This document shows positions 1 through 8,918 of a DNA stretch of 64,000 nucleotides, piece by piece. A program made the position numbers and the translations under genes. Under the pieces are notes generated by a model, which was given only the letters and a program-made list of their open reading frames with translations, was not told the DNA's origin and searched no databases. Positions within the stretch are counted from its first letter, which is position 1. Every line of letters begins with the position of its first letter. The DNA is from Rhodospirillum sp047263945 (GTDB lineage Bacteria > Pseudomonadota > Alphaproteobacteria > Rhodospirillales > Rhodospirillaceae): assembly GCF_047263945.1 (NCBI RefSeq), contig NZ_JBLAVB010000003.1:310001-374000 (forward strand). The letters are read 5' to 3'.

Positions 1-1
1 G

Positions 2-208
2 AGCGATGGGGAGGGCTTGGCCCAGGTCATCGCCGGTCTGTACGAAAGCGACGAGACCGCTCCCCGGCTTTGGCAGGAGAAGGAGGGATTGCGAAAAAGC
101 CTCCGACAGGAGGTCCGCGCCCTCGCCAAGGAGGCCGGGTTCACGGCCCTGCGGGATCTCCCGGCCGCCGTGGAGGACTTCGCCCTCAAACAGTTCGCGA
201 AGGCCTGA
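2..208 (+). CDS. C-terminal fragment, probable type I restriction enzyme R subunit
   Basis: This is the 3' end of a gene that begins before the window; about 68 residues remain in the frame ending with TGA at 206-208. The tail is helical and charged (for example RKSLRQEVRALAKEAG and VEDFALKQFAKA), as at the C-terminus of HsdR subunits. The next gene, 2 bp downstream, is a YgjP-type metallopeptidase, a family often encoded directly after hsdR in type I restriction-modification operons. The HsdR assignment rests mostly on this context because the motor and nuclease domains lie outside the window. Any other helicase-like protein with a helical tail is possible. Confidence 0.45.
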   Translation, partial: SDGEGLAQVIAGLYESDETAPRLWQEKEGLRKSLRQEVRALAKEAGFTALRDLPAAVEDFALKQFAKA

Positions 209-210
209 CC

Positions 211-948
211 ATGCCCTTTTTCACCGTCGGTGACAGCCAAATCCCCTATGACCTGAAGCGTTCGGACAGAGCGACCCGGGCCCGCCTGACCGTGACCCCC
301 AATGCGGTGGAAGTTGTGGTCCCCGTCTCTGCGACCGAGGAAGACATCGCCGCCATGCTCCACCGTCGCCGGGGCTGGCTGGTCGAACAGACCCAAAGCA
401 TGCGGGAGCAGGCCGCCAAGGCCAACAGGGTACAGCGCTTCGTCACCGGGGCGAAGATCCCTTACCGGGGGCGGTTGATGCGCCTTCGGGTCGAGCCATC
501 GGACGACACATTGGTCGAGGTCACCTATCGGAACGGCTTCCTGATCGGTTGCCCCAGGTCGGTATCCGAGGCCTCGCGGGATGTTCTGATCGAATCCGCG
601 CTGCGCCTCTGGCTGCGCAAGCGGCTGCGCGAGGATGTGGCCGAAATGGTCAAGCGCCATGGGGAGACCTGGGAGCTGAAACCGAAAGGGGTCCAGATCA
701 AGGACCAGAAGCACCTTTGGGGAAGCTGCGGCCAGGACCGGGTGGTGAACCTGAACTGGCACCTGATTTTCGCGCCAAAGACCGTCCTGGAATACGCCGT
801 GGTCCATGAGCTCTGCCACCTGCGGCACCGCAACCACGGCAAGGCCTTCTGGTCCCTGGTCGGCTCCATCCTGCCGGATTGGGCCAGCCGAAAGGCGTGG
901 CTGGACCGAAACGAGCACTTCCTGAACCTGGAGCGGGTCGAGGTCTAG
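211..948 (+). CDS. YgjP-family (DUF45) zinc metallopeptidase-like protein
   Basis: A 245-residue protein of the SprT/YgjP-like (DUF45, 'M48-like') family, presumed cytoplasmic. The C-terminal half carries the gluzincin signature HELCH at residues 199-203, followed by HRNHGKAFW, where a third metal ligand is expected. The preceding KDQKHLWGSC is the usual family motif (QxxxWGSC). The N-terminal half is the basic region typical of the family. I start at ATG 211, 2 bp after the upstream stop; a longer reading from 70 would lie inside the upstream gene in another frame. The biochemical substrate of the family is poorly known. It frequently accompanies type I restriction genes, which fits its position here. 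Confidence 0.85.
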   Translation: MPFFTVGDSQIPYDLKRSDRATRARLTVTPNAVEVVVPVSATEEDIAAMLHRRRGWLVEQTQSMREQAAKANRVQRFVTGAKIPYRGRLMRLRVEPSDDTLVEVTYRNGFLIGCPRSVSEASRDVLIESALRLWLRKRLREDVAEMVKRHGETWELKPKGVQIKDQKHLWGSCGQDRVVNLNWHLIFAPKTVLEYAVVHELCHLRHRNHGKAFWSLVGSILPDWASRKAWLDRNEHFLNLERVEV

Positions 949-988
949 AGCACTCCAAGGTTTTTTACATCCTCATTCCCGCGCAGGG

Positions 989-1204
989 CTAAGGGATGTG
1001 TGTTTTTTTATTTGGCTATAGTGTTTTTGCACTTCGTCATTCCCGCGCACGCGGGAATCCAGGGTGGGGACATCTGACCTATACGGTTGACGCAACAGGA
1101 GCGCAGGTCACCGATACCATCGAAATCAACCCTGGATCCCCGTTTCCACGGGGATGACGAAGTAAAAAGCCTTAGATCTAAATAAAAAAACATGCATTCC
1201 TTAG
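989..1204. repeat. MITE-like nested inverted-repeat element, copy 1
   Basis: The 329-bp gap 949-1277 holds no gene but a structured element. A 133-bp core (1031-1163) starts with ACTTCGTCATTCCCG and ends with the near-complement GGGGATGACGAAGT; each roughly 35-bp end is itself a hairpin (CCCGCGCACGCGGG; CCCCGTTTCCACGGGG). Around it lies a second inverted pair, 989-1013 against 1180-1204 (CTAAGGGATG / CATTCCTTAG). A second copy of the whole arrangement, in reverse orientation and also with a 133-bp core, lies at 60457-60683. No coding capacity is seen, so this is a non-autonomous or fossil repeat; I did not find an obvious target-site duplication. Confidence 0.8.
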
Positions 1205-1277
1205 AGTGCTCCGAGATCAGCGCTCCCCACTGGAACCGGTCCGAGCGGGACAGGGGCCAACAAAAGCCGACCGCTGA

Positions 1278-3338
1278 TCATCGTCCCTCCCGCCACCAAG
1301 CCAGGGCCAAGCCTCCAAGAATGAGCGTGAGTGCCAGGGGGAGGGGAAGGACGGGGGTCAGAGTGACGCCGCTGACCACATGTTCCCCATTGGCGCGGAG
1401 ACCCATCCAATCGGAGCCGTTGGTTGATTGCCCCGGCAGTGTTCGGCGGATGGCGGGTTGCCCGTCGCTCAGCCAGTGTGCGCCGCCGCCGGTGGCCGTC
1501 ATCAGGGGCGCGAGGAGCTCGGCCGTCGGGGCGAGGCGCGTGCTTTCCAACGGGTTGGGTGGGCCAGAGACGGTGAAGCTCCGTTGCCCGTCCGGTGTCG
1601 TCACCGTGTAGAGGCCGGGCAGGGAGGCGGGCAGGGTCACGCCCGCCCGTCCAGGACCCTGCACCCCCAAACGGGTGGTCCGCTCCGTGCCATCCGGCGC
1701 GGTCACGGTCACTTGGTCGGGGGGATCGCCCAGGGTTCGGGTTGAAACGGTGATCCTGTCATCCTCGACTTTGGCGCTTAAGCTTTCTTCTTCGAGTTCC
1801 GGTTCCTTCATCAGCCAGTGGGCGAGGCGGCGCAGGAGCTCTCCCTGGGGACCACCGCCGCGCCAGCCCTTGGACCAAAGCCAGATGGTGTCACTGGCCA
1901 GCAAGGCCACCCGCCCCTCTCCCACCCTGTCGAGGGTGAGGAGAGGCAAGCCGTTCAGGCCGGTCAGCAGGGTGTGGCCCCGGGATTGGCCGAGGGCCAC
2001 TTGCCGAAGCCAGGGACCCCAGGTGGGGGTGTCTCCGCCCTGGGGCAGGTTGGCGGTGACCGGATGGCGCGCGCCATCTTTGGCCAGACGGGGGGTGAAG
2101 ACCCCCCGGTCCACCGCACCGGTGGGGCTTGCGGGCAGGACGGAGGCGAGCGCGCTGTCGGCCAGGGTATAGGGCTCGGTGTACTCCGGCCCCACAGAGA
2201 GCAACAGGGCGCCGCCCTGTTCCACATAGCGGGCCACATTGGCCAGATAGGACTCGGGCACCAACCCCCGGCGGGCATAGCGGTCAAAGATGATCAGGTC
2301 GAAATCGGACAGTTTTTCCTCGAACAACTCCTGAATGGGGAAAGCGATCAGGGCCAGTTCGGACAGGGGGGTCAGGTCCTCTTTCAAGGGGGGGCGGAGG
2401 ATGGTGAAATGGACCAGATCCACCGCCGGATCGGCCTTGAGCAGGTTGCGCCAGGTGCGCTCTCCGGCATGGGGTTGGCCGGAGATCAGCAGGACCCGCA
2501 GGCGGTCCCGAACGCCGTTCACCGATAGGGCGACTCTGTTGTTGAGGGTGGAGACTTCGCCCTCCCGGCTGGGGGCCGAGAGGTCAAAGACATTGGCACC
2601 GGCATGGTCGACGGGCAGGGGCAGGGTCGTGGGCCGATTGGCGGGGACCACCACCTCGCGCGGGGGTTCCCCATCCCGGGAGAGGGACAGGAAAACGGGT
2701 GTTCCCGCTTCCACCTCAGGATCCTCCAGGGTGACGCTCAGGGAGACGTCTCGCCCCACCAAGCCGTAGCTTGGGGCTTGGTTGACCACCAGCAGGCGGT
2801 CGGTGGCGTCCTTTTGTCCGGTCAAAAGGGCATGGACCGGGGCGCCGGGGTCGAAGGCGAGCCCTCCCTCTGCCCGCTGCACGTCATGGACTTGCCCATC
2901 GGTGACCAGGATCACGCCTGCCCGGCGGCTCCGGGGCACGTCGACCAGGGCCTCCCGCGCGGCCTCGGTCAGGCGGGTTCCTTGCGCGTTCCCATCCACG
3001 GTGACCAGCCGGGTTTCGAGGCCGGGCAAGCGGTCAAGGGTAGCCTTTAAGGCCTGGGCGGCCTCCCGGGTTTCCTCGATCCGTCCCCCGAGCTTTTGAG
3101 AGAGGCTTTCGTCGACCACCACCACGGCCACGTCGCTTACGGGCTCTCGCTTCTCCGTCACCCATTGGGGGTTGGTGAGCGCGATCAAAAGGGCCGCCAG
3201 GGGCAGACAGCGGAGCGCGGATCCCCTGGCCCGCCGGAAAAGGGCATATCCCCCGATCAGAAGGCCGAGCCCCAGCAGCGCCCAAAGCAGGGGCGTGGGG
3301 GGAATGGGGGCGAAAGTGATGCCGGTGAAGGTGTTCAA
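1278..3338 (-). CDS. Membrane-anchored VWA / glutamine-amidotransferase-like protein
   Basis: 686 residues. Two membrane segments at about 13-34 and 42-56 are followed by a von Willebrand A-type domain whose MIDAS-like motif DESLS (residues 76-80, DxSxS) is intact. The middle part reads like the class I glutamine amidotransferase-like fold seen in large Bat-type proteins, without an obvious catalytic triad. A last membrane segment lies within the final 25 residues. It is the terminal gene of a four-gene minus-strand operon (moxR, DUF58, BatA/DUF4159, this gene), 16 bp after its neighbour. Such operons are linked to MoxR-dependent folding or metal insertion and to envelope stress tolerance. 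The large domain presumably faces the periplasm; the exact role is unknown. Confidence 0.75.
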   Translation of the reverse strand: MNTFTGITFAPIPPTPLLWALLGLGLLIGGYALFRRARGSALRCLPLAALLIALTNPQWVTEKREPVSDVAVVVVDESLSQKLGGRIEETREAAQALKATLDRLPGLETRLVTVDGNAQGTRLTEAAREALVDVPRSRRAGVILVTDGQVHDVQRAEGGLAFDPGAPVHALLTGQKDATDRLLVVNQAPSYGLVGRDVSLSVTLEDPEVEAGTPVFLSLSRDGEPPREVVVPANRPTTLPLPVDHAGANVFDLSAPSREGEVSTLNNRVALSVNGVRDRLRVLLISGQPHAGERTWRNLLKADPAVDLVHFTILRPPLKEDLTPLSELALIAFPIQELFEEKLSDFDLIIFDRYARRGLVPESYLANVARYVEQGGALLLSVGPEYTEPYTLADSALASVLPASPTGAVDRGVFTPRLAKDGARHPVTANLPQGGDTPTWGPWLRQVALGQSRGHTLLTGLNGLPLLTLDRVGEGRVALLASDTIWLWSKGWRGGGPQGELLRRLAHWLMKEPELEEESLSAKVEDDRITVSTRTLGDPPDQVTVTAPDGTERTTRLGVQGPGRAGVTLPASLPGLYTVTTPDGQRSFTVSGPPNPLESTRLAPTAELLAPLMTATGGGAHWLSDGQPAIRRTLPGQSTNGSDWMGLRANGEHVVSGVTLTPVLPLPLALTLILGGLALAWWREGR

Positions 3339-3354
3339 GGTTCGGACCCGCTTC

Positions 3355-6162
3355 CTAATTCGTCAGGCGTTCGAGGATGGCGGGCAGGTGAACCTGATCG
3401 CCCTTGTAATTGCCGGTCAGGGCGTACATCACCAGATTGACGCCAAAGCGATAGGCCATTTCACGCTGGCGCTCGCCCCCCGGGGATACCGGGAAAAGAT
3501 ATCCCCGATCCGGTTCATTGGCCCAGGCGGCGGCCCAGTCATTGCCGCCGATGACCACAGGGGACACCCCGTCGTTGTCCCCGCCCTGGGCGGCCACCCA
3601 GGTGGGGTTGCCCGTGACCCGCCCGGGGAAATCGTCGAGCAGGTAAAAACTGCGGGTCAGGACATGGTCCTGGGGCGTCTGAATCAGGGGCGGGATATCC
3701 AAGCCTTCGGCCAGGGGCCGGGCATCGCCCCCGTCGCGGGTATCGATGACCAGCAGTCCCCCGCCGCGCATGAAGGCATTGACCCTCTCCCGCGCTGCTT
3801 CGGACAGGGGCGGGGCATCGGCGACCACGGGCCAGTAGAGAACCGGATAGACCAAGGGATCGTCCGTCTCCAGGTCCAGCCCCTGGGGCGGGGCCAGCTC
3901 GGCGGAGGTGCGGCGCCCCAGGACCTCGGTCAGGGCGGCGAGGCCCGCTTCCGTGACCCGGTTCACGCCCGGGTCCGGGCTGCGGACATAGGCCAGACGG
4001 GTGTCCAGGGCCGCCTCCACCTCCATGGGATCGGGGGCGGTGGTCTGGTTCTGGGCCAGGGCCGATTGCGGCTGGCCGAAGGCAAAGGCCGTCAGAAGAA
4101 GGCCAACTCCCGCCGCGCCCCCTGCGGCGCCGCGCCCCAGGGTCCACCGCCGCCCGCCGGGACCCAGGCCCCGCAGGATCAGGGACAGGGCCAAGTCCAG
4201 CAGGGCCAATACCAGAGCCAGGGTGAGAAGCCAGGGCATCAGGTCGATGGCCCGGCCAAGTTCATTCAATGCGCGCAGGCGGGTCAAGGTAGGCCAGTCG
4301 GTCGCCGGAGAGAGGTCCGTAATCGAGGGCGCCAGATTGAGCGCCCGGGCGCTGGTCTCATCCCCATAAAGGCCCGGTGGCTGGCCCGGACCAACCGGTG
4401 AGCCGATGCCTGCCCCATCTTGCGTGCCTCCAGCTCCGCCCCTCTCCGTCCCGCCCGGCGCATCAAGGGTCAAGGGATGGTCCAGAGGACCCGCCGGACC
4501 CAGGCGGCCGAATCCATCGAAAACCCGCCAGGGCGCGAGGGAGGCGCCTTGCCGTCCCGCAGGTCCGGCGATCCCATTGGCCAGATCCACCACCCGATCC
4601 AACATGCGGGGGAAGACGCCGGACAGGGGCAGGTTTGACCAGCGGGGGTCCGATGTCACATGGAACAGGACGATCCGTCCCTGACCTCGGTTTGCTGCGG
4701 TAACCAAAGGGGTTCCGTCATCCAGCCGCGCCCAGGTGTGGGTTTCCAGATCGGCGGTGGGGTCGGCCAGAACTTGGCTTGCCACGGTGACATCCCGCGG
4801 TACGGTCAGTCCGGCGAAGGGGCTGTCGGCGGGGAAGGGCGCAAGGTGGGCCGGTTCGCTCCAGCTCAAGGCCCCTCCCAAGCGCCGGTCGCCGCCCCGC
4901 AAGGGGACGGGAAGCAGGCTGTCGGTGCGATTGTCCGGGCGCGGTCCCGCAAAGCGGATCAAGGTCCCGCCGGCGCGGATCCAGCGATCCAGAGCCGCCT
5001 CCTCCGCCGGGGGCAGGGGGATGATGTCGGGCAGAAGGATGACCGAGAGCGGGCGCTCCACCAGGTCGAGGATGCTCCCTTCCTCAGGCATTGTCCGGGG
5101 CATCAGCGCCCGGCGCGGGTAGTGCAGGGGATCGAGCAGGGGGACGCCCTGGCTATCGGTGCGCAGGACCAGTCCGATGGGCCGCCGTTGCCAGGAGTCA
5201 TCCAGAAGGACCGTGGCTCCGGCGCTTGCCAAGGGTCTGGCGGCTTCCCCAAGGGCGAGGTCCAGTCGGGTGGCACCTTCAGCCGAGACGATCTCGGCTG
5301 GGAGGGTGACTTGGGCCAGGGAAGCCCCTGGGGCGAAGGTGAACCGCTCCCTTTGGACCAAGCGGTCTTGCGCGTCCCGGGCCAGGATCCAGGCCGTGGC
5401 ACCGGGGGTCCCGGCGCGGGCTGGACGGCGGACGTCCATTTTCAAAGCGGAGCCCTCTCGCCGGGGTTCGGACAGCAGCAGGGGGGCTGATCCCTTGGCG
5501 CTATCGGTGCCGTGCCAAACCGTGAGGGGGCCGTAGCCCTCCAGGGTTTCGGCCAGGGCGCGGACTCCGGGAGCGGCCAGCCCGTCTTGGATCCAGGACA
5601 CCCTGGCCGGGGGCGTGAGTGTCGATTGGGCCAGCAGGGTTCGAACCGCCTCGGGATCCGTGGCCCAGGGTTTGGGGGTCAAGGCCTGGAGGAGGGCACG
5701 GGCTCCGGTGGCGGACAGGGGTTCGGGGGGGCTGGCGGGATCCTCCGTCGAGCGGGCGGCGGTGGTTATCAGGGTGACGGGGCGGTCCTCCCGTTCGGCC
5801 CGGTCGAGCAGCAGCCCGGCGGCGTCCATCCGAGCGGCCCAATCTGCGGCGGATGCCCAATCGTCATCGATCACCAAAATCAGTTGGGCCGCGCTCCCTC
5901 TGCCCCCTTCGGCATCGATCAGGGGGCGAGAGAGACCCAGGATCACCAGGGCGGCAACCGCCAGACGCAACAGCAGCAGCCACCAGGGAGTATGGGCGGT
6001 GACATGTTCGTCTGACCGTAGCCCCTTGAGCAGGCGCACAGCGGGAAAGTTCTGGCGCCGGGGGGCGGGGGGAGTGACCCGCAGCAACCACCACAGGGCG
6101 GGCAGGGCGATCAGGGCGGCCAGCACCCAGGGTGCGGCGATGGTGAGAGAACCCAGGGTCAT
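3355..6162 (-). CDS. BatA-like N-terminal domain fused to DUF4159
   Basis: 935 residues. The N-terminus is the double-transmembrane BatA domain (segments at about 8-28 and 58-78, separated by the basic linker around RRQNFPAVRLLKGL). A VWA-like region follows (ILVIDDDW near residue 95), with a degenerate MIDAS. A second membrane pair lies near 638-660 and 675-700. The last 220 residues match DUF4159 (VYPVLYWPVV, GGLLVIDTRDGG), a fold related to class I amidotransferases. It overlaps the DUF58 gene by 4 bp (ATGA) and leads into the 686-residue protein after 16 bp. In many genomes BatA and DUF4159 occur as this single long protein, so the fusion is not an assembly error. Function is probably structural, within a MoxR-served membrane complex. 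Confidence 0.8.
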   Translation of the reverse strand: MTLGSLTIAAPWVLAALIALPALWWLLRVTPPAPRRQNFPAVRLLKGLRSDEHVTAHTPWWLLLLRLAVAALVILGLSRPLIDAEGGRGSAAQLILVIDDDWASAADWAARMDAAGLLLDRAEREDRPVTLITTAARSTEDPASPPEPLSATGARALLQALTPKPWATDPEAVRTLLAQSTLTPPARVSWIQDGLAAPGVRALAETLEGYGPLTVWHGTDSAKGSAPLLLSEPRREGSALKMDVRRPARAGTPGATAWILARDAQDRLVQRERFTFAPGASLAQVTLPAEIVSAEGATRLDLALGEAARPLASAGATVLLDDSWQRRPIGLVLRTDSQGVPLLDPLHYPRRALMPRTMPEEGSILDLVERPLSVILLPDIIPLPPAEEAALDRWIRAGGTLIRFAGPRPDNRTDSLLPVPLRGGDRRLGGALSWSEPAHLAPFPADSPFAGLTVPRDVTVASQVLADPTADLETHTWARLDDGTPLVTAANRGQGRIVLFHVTSDPRWSNLPLSGVFPRMLDRVVDLANGIAGPAGRQGASLAPWRVFDGFGRLGPAGPLDHPLTLDAPGGTERGGAGGTQDGAGIGSPVGPGQPPGLYGDETSARALNLAPSITDLSPATDWPTLTRLRALNELGRAIDLMPWLLTLALVLALLDLALSLILRGLGPGGRRWTLGRGAAGGAAGVGLLLTAFAFGQPQSALAQNQTTAPDPMEVEAALDTRLAYVRSPDPGVNRVTEAGLAALTEVLGRRTSAELAPPQGLDLETDDPLVYPVLYWPVVADAPPLSEAARERVNAFMRGGGLLVIDTRDGGDARPLAEGLDIPPLIQTPQDHVLTRSFYLLDDFPGRVTGNPTWVAAQGGDNDGVSPVVIGGNDWAAAWANEPDRGYLFPVSPGGERQREMAYRFGVNLVMYALTGNYKGDQVHLPAILERLTN

Positions 6163-7109
6163 GGTTTGTCGCTTCTGCCCTGTTTTGAGGGGGTTGCCCG
6201 TTCACGGGCTTGGCCAGTTGTTTGCCCTATTGTTTGATTAACGGAGGGGCTGGAGAGGGCCTGATGGAGGGCGAGCAGGGCCGTCCGGGGGGGCTGATCG
6301 GTGTGGTGCAGGCTGAAGTCCCATCCGGCCCGCCGGGCCAGGGAGGCCAGGGAGTCCCGGTGCGCTTTCAGGCGTCTTTGGTAGCGGCCTCGCAGGTCTT
6401 CCGCCCGGTTGGCCAACACGGGGGCTTCCCCCTCCAGGCCATCGAAGCGGATCCGCCCCGCAAAGGGGAGGGTTTCCTCCGCCGGGTCGAGGACTTGTAG
6501 GAAGTGCCCCCGGATCCCTTGGGACACCAGACGCCTCAGACCGCCCCGCAGATCCTCCAGGGGATCGAGCAGGTCGCCGATGATCACCAGCCGCGCATGG
6601 CGGGCTGCGGGCAGGGTCCAGGGGGAGCCCCCCTCGCCCCGCTCCAGGGCAAGGGCCATGCGGGTCAGGGCCGCTCGTCCCTGTCCAGGGCGGGTATCGA
6701 CTCCGGCGAGGGCGATTCGCTCCCCCCCGCGGACCAGCAGGGAGGCCAGCGCGAGGGTCAGTTCCATGGCCCGCAGCTTTTTCGAGGGTAGATTCCGGCT
6801 GCTGGCGTAGTCCATGGAGGGACTAAGATCACAGTGAAGCCAGACGGTCTGGGCTGCCTCCCACTCGTATTCACGCACGTAAAGGGGGTCTGATTTGGCA
6901 CTGCGCCGCCAGTCGATGGCACCGGGCGTGTCCCCGTCGGCATAGCGTCGGAATTGCCAGAAGGCTTCTCCGGGGCCGGACCGTCGCCGCCCGTGGACGC
7001 CTTGGGCAACGGCGGCTGCGACCCGTTCCGCCGCCACCAGAAGGGGAGGCAGGACGGAGGCACTGGCCTCCGACCGGGTCAGAAGGGGCGCGGTGGGGAG
7101 ACGGGACAT
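6159..7109 (-). CDS. DUF58 domain protein
   Basis: 316 residues. The core DUF58 motif is clear at residues 55-72 (RYADGDTPGAIDWRRSAK), followed by YVREYEWE. The rest resembles a VWA-type domain with a changed metal site (CDLSPSMDY near residue 96). It lies between moxR (8 bp gap) and the BatA/DUF4159 gene (ATGA overlap), the standard order in MoxR operons. DUF58 proteins are thought to be clients or partners of the MoxR AAA+ ATPase; no enzymatic activity is established. It appears cytoplasmic because no signal or membrane segment is seen. Confidence 0.88.
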   Translation of the reverse strand: MSRLPTAPLLTRSEASASVLPPLLVAAERVAAAVAQGVHGRRRSGPGEAFWQFRRYADGDTPGAIDWRRSAKSDPLYVREYEWEAAQTVWLHCDLSPSMDYASSRNLPSKKLRAMELTLALASLLVRGGERIALAGVDTRPGQGRAALTRMALALERGEGGSPWTLPAARHARLVIIGDLLDPLEDLRGGLRRLVSQGIRGHFLQVLDPAEETLPFAGRIRFDGLEGEAPVLANRAEDLRGRYQRRLKAHRDSLASLARRAGWDFSLHHTDQPPRTALLALHQALSSPSVNQTIGQTTGQARERATPSKQGRSDKP

Positions 7110-7117
7110 GGGGGATC

Positions 7118-8131
7118 CTAATCCAGCCGGGCGATCAGACGGTCGATCACTTGATGCAGGGTCACCCCATCGGCCCGGGCGCCGAAGGTCAGGGCCATGC
7201 GGTGTTTCAGCACGGGATGGGCCAGGGCGATCACGTCCTCGATACTGGGGGCGAGGCGCCCATCGAGCAGCGCCCGGGCACGGGTGGCCAGGGTCAGGGC
7301 CTGACTGGCGCGGGGACCGGGACCCCAGGCCACCCAGTCACGCACCTCGCGAAGATCTGTGCTTTCCGGCCGCCCGGCGCGGACCACGGAGAGGATAGCG
7401 TCGACAACGCTTTCCCCCACGGGCATGCGGCGGACTACGGCCTGAAGACCAATCAGATCAGCCGGGGTCATCACTGCCGTTGGCTCTACGATCTCAATCC
7501 CCGTGGTGGTGGCCAGCATGCGCCGTTCCGCCGCTTCGTCGGGGTAGCCCACATCCACCTCCATCAGGAAGCGGTCGAGCTGGGCTTCTGGCAAGGGATA
7601 GGTGCCCTCCTGCTCAATGGGGTTTTGGGTGGCCAGGACGTGGAAGGGGTGGGGCAGATCGTGGGAATGGCCCGCGACGCTGACCTTGTGTTCCTGCATG
7701 GCCTGCAACAGGGCCGATTGGGTGCGGGGGCTTGCCCGGTTGATTTCGTCGGCCATGAGCAACTGACAGAAAACCGGGCCGGGCAGGAAGCGGAATCCCC
7801 GGCGCCCGCCTTCGGTTTCCTCCAGCACTTCCGAGCCGATGATGTCGGCGGGCATGAGGTCCGGAGTGAACTGGACACGCTTGTCATCCAGGCCCAGGAC
7901 TACGCCAAGAGTCTGGGCCAGACGGGTCTTCGCCATGCCCGGCAAACCGATCAACAGGGCATGGCCACCGGACAGAAGGGTGACCAAGACCTGGTCGATG
8001 ACACCCTCCTGTCCGTGGATAACCTCGCTAATCGCGGACCGGGCCTCCTTGATTCGGCCCATGAGCCTTTCTACGTCTTGTAGGTCGGTCACTGGTGTCG
8101 GGACGGACGACGGGGGAGAAGACAGGGACAA
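7118..8131 (-). CDS. MoxR-family AAA+ ATPase
   Basis: 337 residues, typical MoxR length. The Walker A is GLPGMAKT (62-69), the usual MoxR variant in which Ala precedes Lys. Walker B is LLMADE (124-129), followed by INRASPRTQSALLQAMQE, the hallmark sensor region of the family. The C-terminal lid domain follows (WGPGPRASQAL). It is the first gene of the minus-strand operon and presumably acts as a chaperone-like ATPase for the three VWA/DUF58 proteins encoded after it. The start MSLSSPP at 8131 is the first in-frame Met; the 119 bp to the divergent DUF1285 gene must contain both promoters. Confidence 0.92.
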   Translation of the reverse strand: MSLSSPPSSVPTPVTDLQDVERLMGRIKEARSAISEVIHGQEGVIDQVLVTLLSGGHALLIGLPGMAKTRLAQTLGVVLGLDDKRVQFTPDLMPADIIGSEVLEETEGGRRGFRFLPGPVFCQLLMADEINRASPRTQSALLQAMQEHKVSVAGHSHDLPHPFHVLATQNPIEQEGTYPLPEAQLDRFLMEVDVGYPDEAAERRMLATTTGIEIVEPTAVMTPADLIGLQAVVRRMPVGESVVDAILSVVRAGRPESTDLREVRDWVAWGPGPRASQALTLATRARALLDGRLAPSIEDVIALAHPVLKHRMALTFGARADGVTLHQVIDRLIARLD

Positions 8132-8205
8132 GAGGTACCCTCCGCGTTGATGAGTATGGAGGGATGCCCTCCGAAGTGGTGAAAAACGGCTGGACCGGAA
8201 AAGGC

Positions 8206-8235
8206 CCGTCCATTGAAAGGCCGTCCATTGAAAGG
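8206..8235. repeat. Tandem 15-bp direct repeat upstream of the DUF1285 gene
   Basis: CCGTCCATTGAAAGG occurs twice head to tail (8206-8220 and 8221-8235) in the divergent intergenic region between the MoxR operon and the DUF1285 gene. It could be a regulator site or a simple slippage duplication. The extended reading frame through it would encode repeated SIERP, but the best start lies downstream at 8251. Confidence 0.7.
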
Positions 8236-8250
8236 TATGTAAGGCTCGTG

Positions 8251-8847
8251 ATGCAGGATCGCACCTCCCTCGGTACAGGTTTCACAGATCCACCGGTTTC
8301 TTCCGGTTTGGATCCCCTTCCACAAGGTATTGGCCCCAATGGCGGCTCCCAGGGTGTGTGTGGCGATATTCCCATCCGCATCGACAGCCAGGGAGTCTGG
8401 CATTACAGGGGCTCTCCCATCGGACGCAAGGAAATGGTGTGTCTGTTTGCCTCCGTCCTGCGTCGCATGGAGGACGGAAGTTTCTGGTTGGTCACCCCGG
8501 TGGAAAGCGGTCGTATCGAGGTGGAGGACGCCCCCTTCCTGGCTGTGGAGATGTTTCGTTGTGGTCTTATGGAGGACCAATGTCTCAGTTTCCGCACCAA
8601 TGTGGACGAAATCGTGACGGTCGATGCCGACCATCCTCTCCGCATGGAAATCGACCCGGAAAGTGGTGAACCCTCCCCCTATGTAACTGTTCGTCCCGGA
8701 TTAGATGCGCGTTTGGTTCGATCCGTCTATTATGACCTTGTGGCGTTGGGCATGGAGCGCGACGCGCCTGAAGGGATCCGGTACGGCGTATGGAGCAACG
8801 GCATTTTCTTTCCCCTGGGCAGCCTGGACGACGGCCTGTCCAGCTAG
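8251..8847 (+). CDS. DUF1285 family protein
   Basis: 198 residues from ATG 8251. The family features are the early ICGDIPIRID-like motif (here VCGDIPIRIDSQGVWHYRGSP), then GRKEMVCLFASVL and the VTPVESGRIEVEDAPF segment. Length agrees with the family (about 180-200). A longer reading could begin at 8095 or 8164, but that extra stretch is low-complexity and contains the tandem 15-bp repeat. DUF1285 has a solved structure but no established function; it is conserved in alphaproteobacteria next to moxR and NUDIX/CCA genes, as here. It precedes the NUDIX gene by about 70 bp. Confidence 0.85.
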   Translation: MQDRTSLGTGFTDPPVSSGLDPLPQGIGPNGGSQGVCGDIPIRIDSQGVWHYRGSPIGRKEMVCLFASVLRRMEDGSFWLVTPVESGRIEVEDAPFLAVEMFRCGLMEDQCLSFRTNVDEIVTVDADHPLRMEIDPESGEPSPYVTVRPGLDARLVRSVYYDLVALGMERDAPEGIRYGVWSNGIFFPLGSLDDGLSS

Positions 8848-8918
8848 GGGGTGGGCTCGATCGGGATAACCTGCGGGCCCGCTTGGCTGCGGGCCGTGGT
8901 TTGGGGAAACGGTCGGAC

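Noticed and set aside
6755..6775. GTTCCATGGCCC in the DUF58 gene resembling the CRISPR repeat start
   Set aside because: Twelve matching bases within a conserved coding region (RAMELTLA on the other strand); not followed by tracrRNA-like stems.
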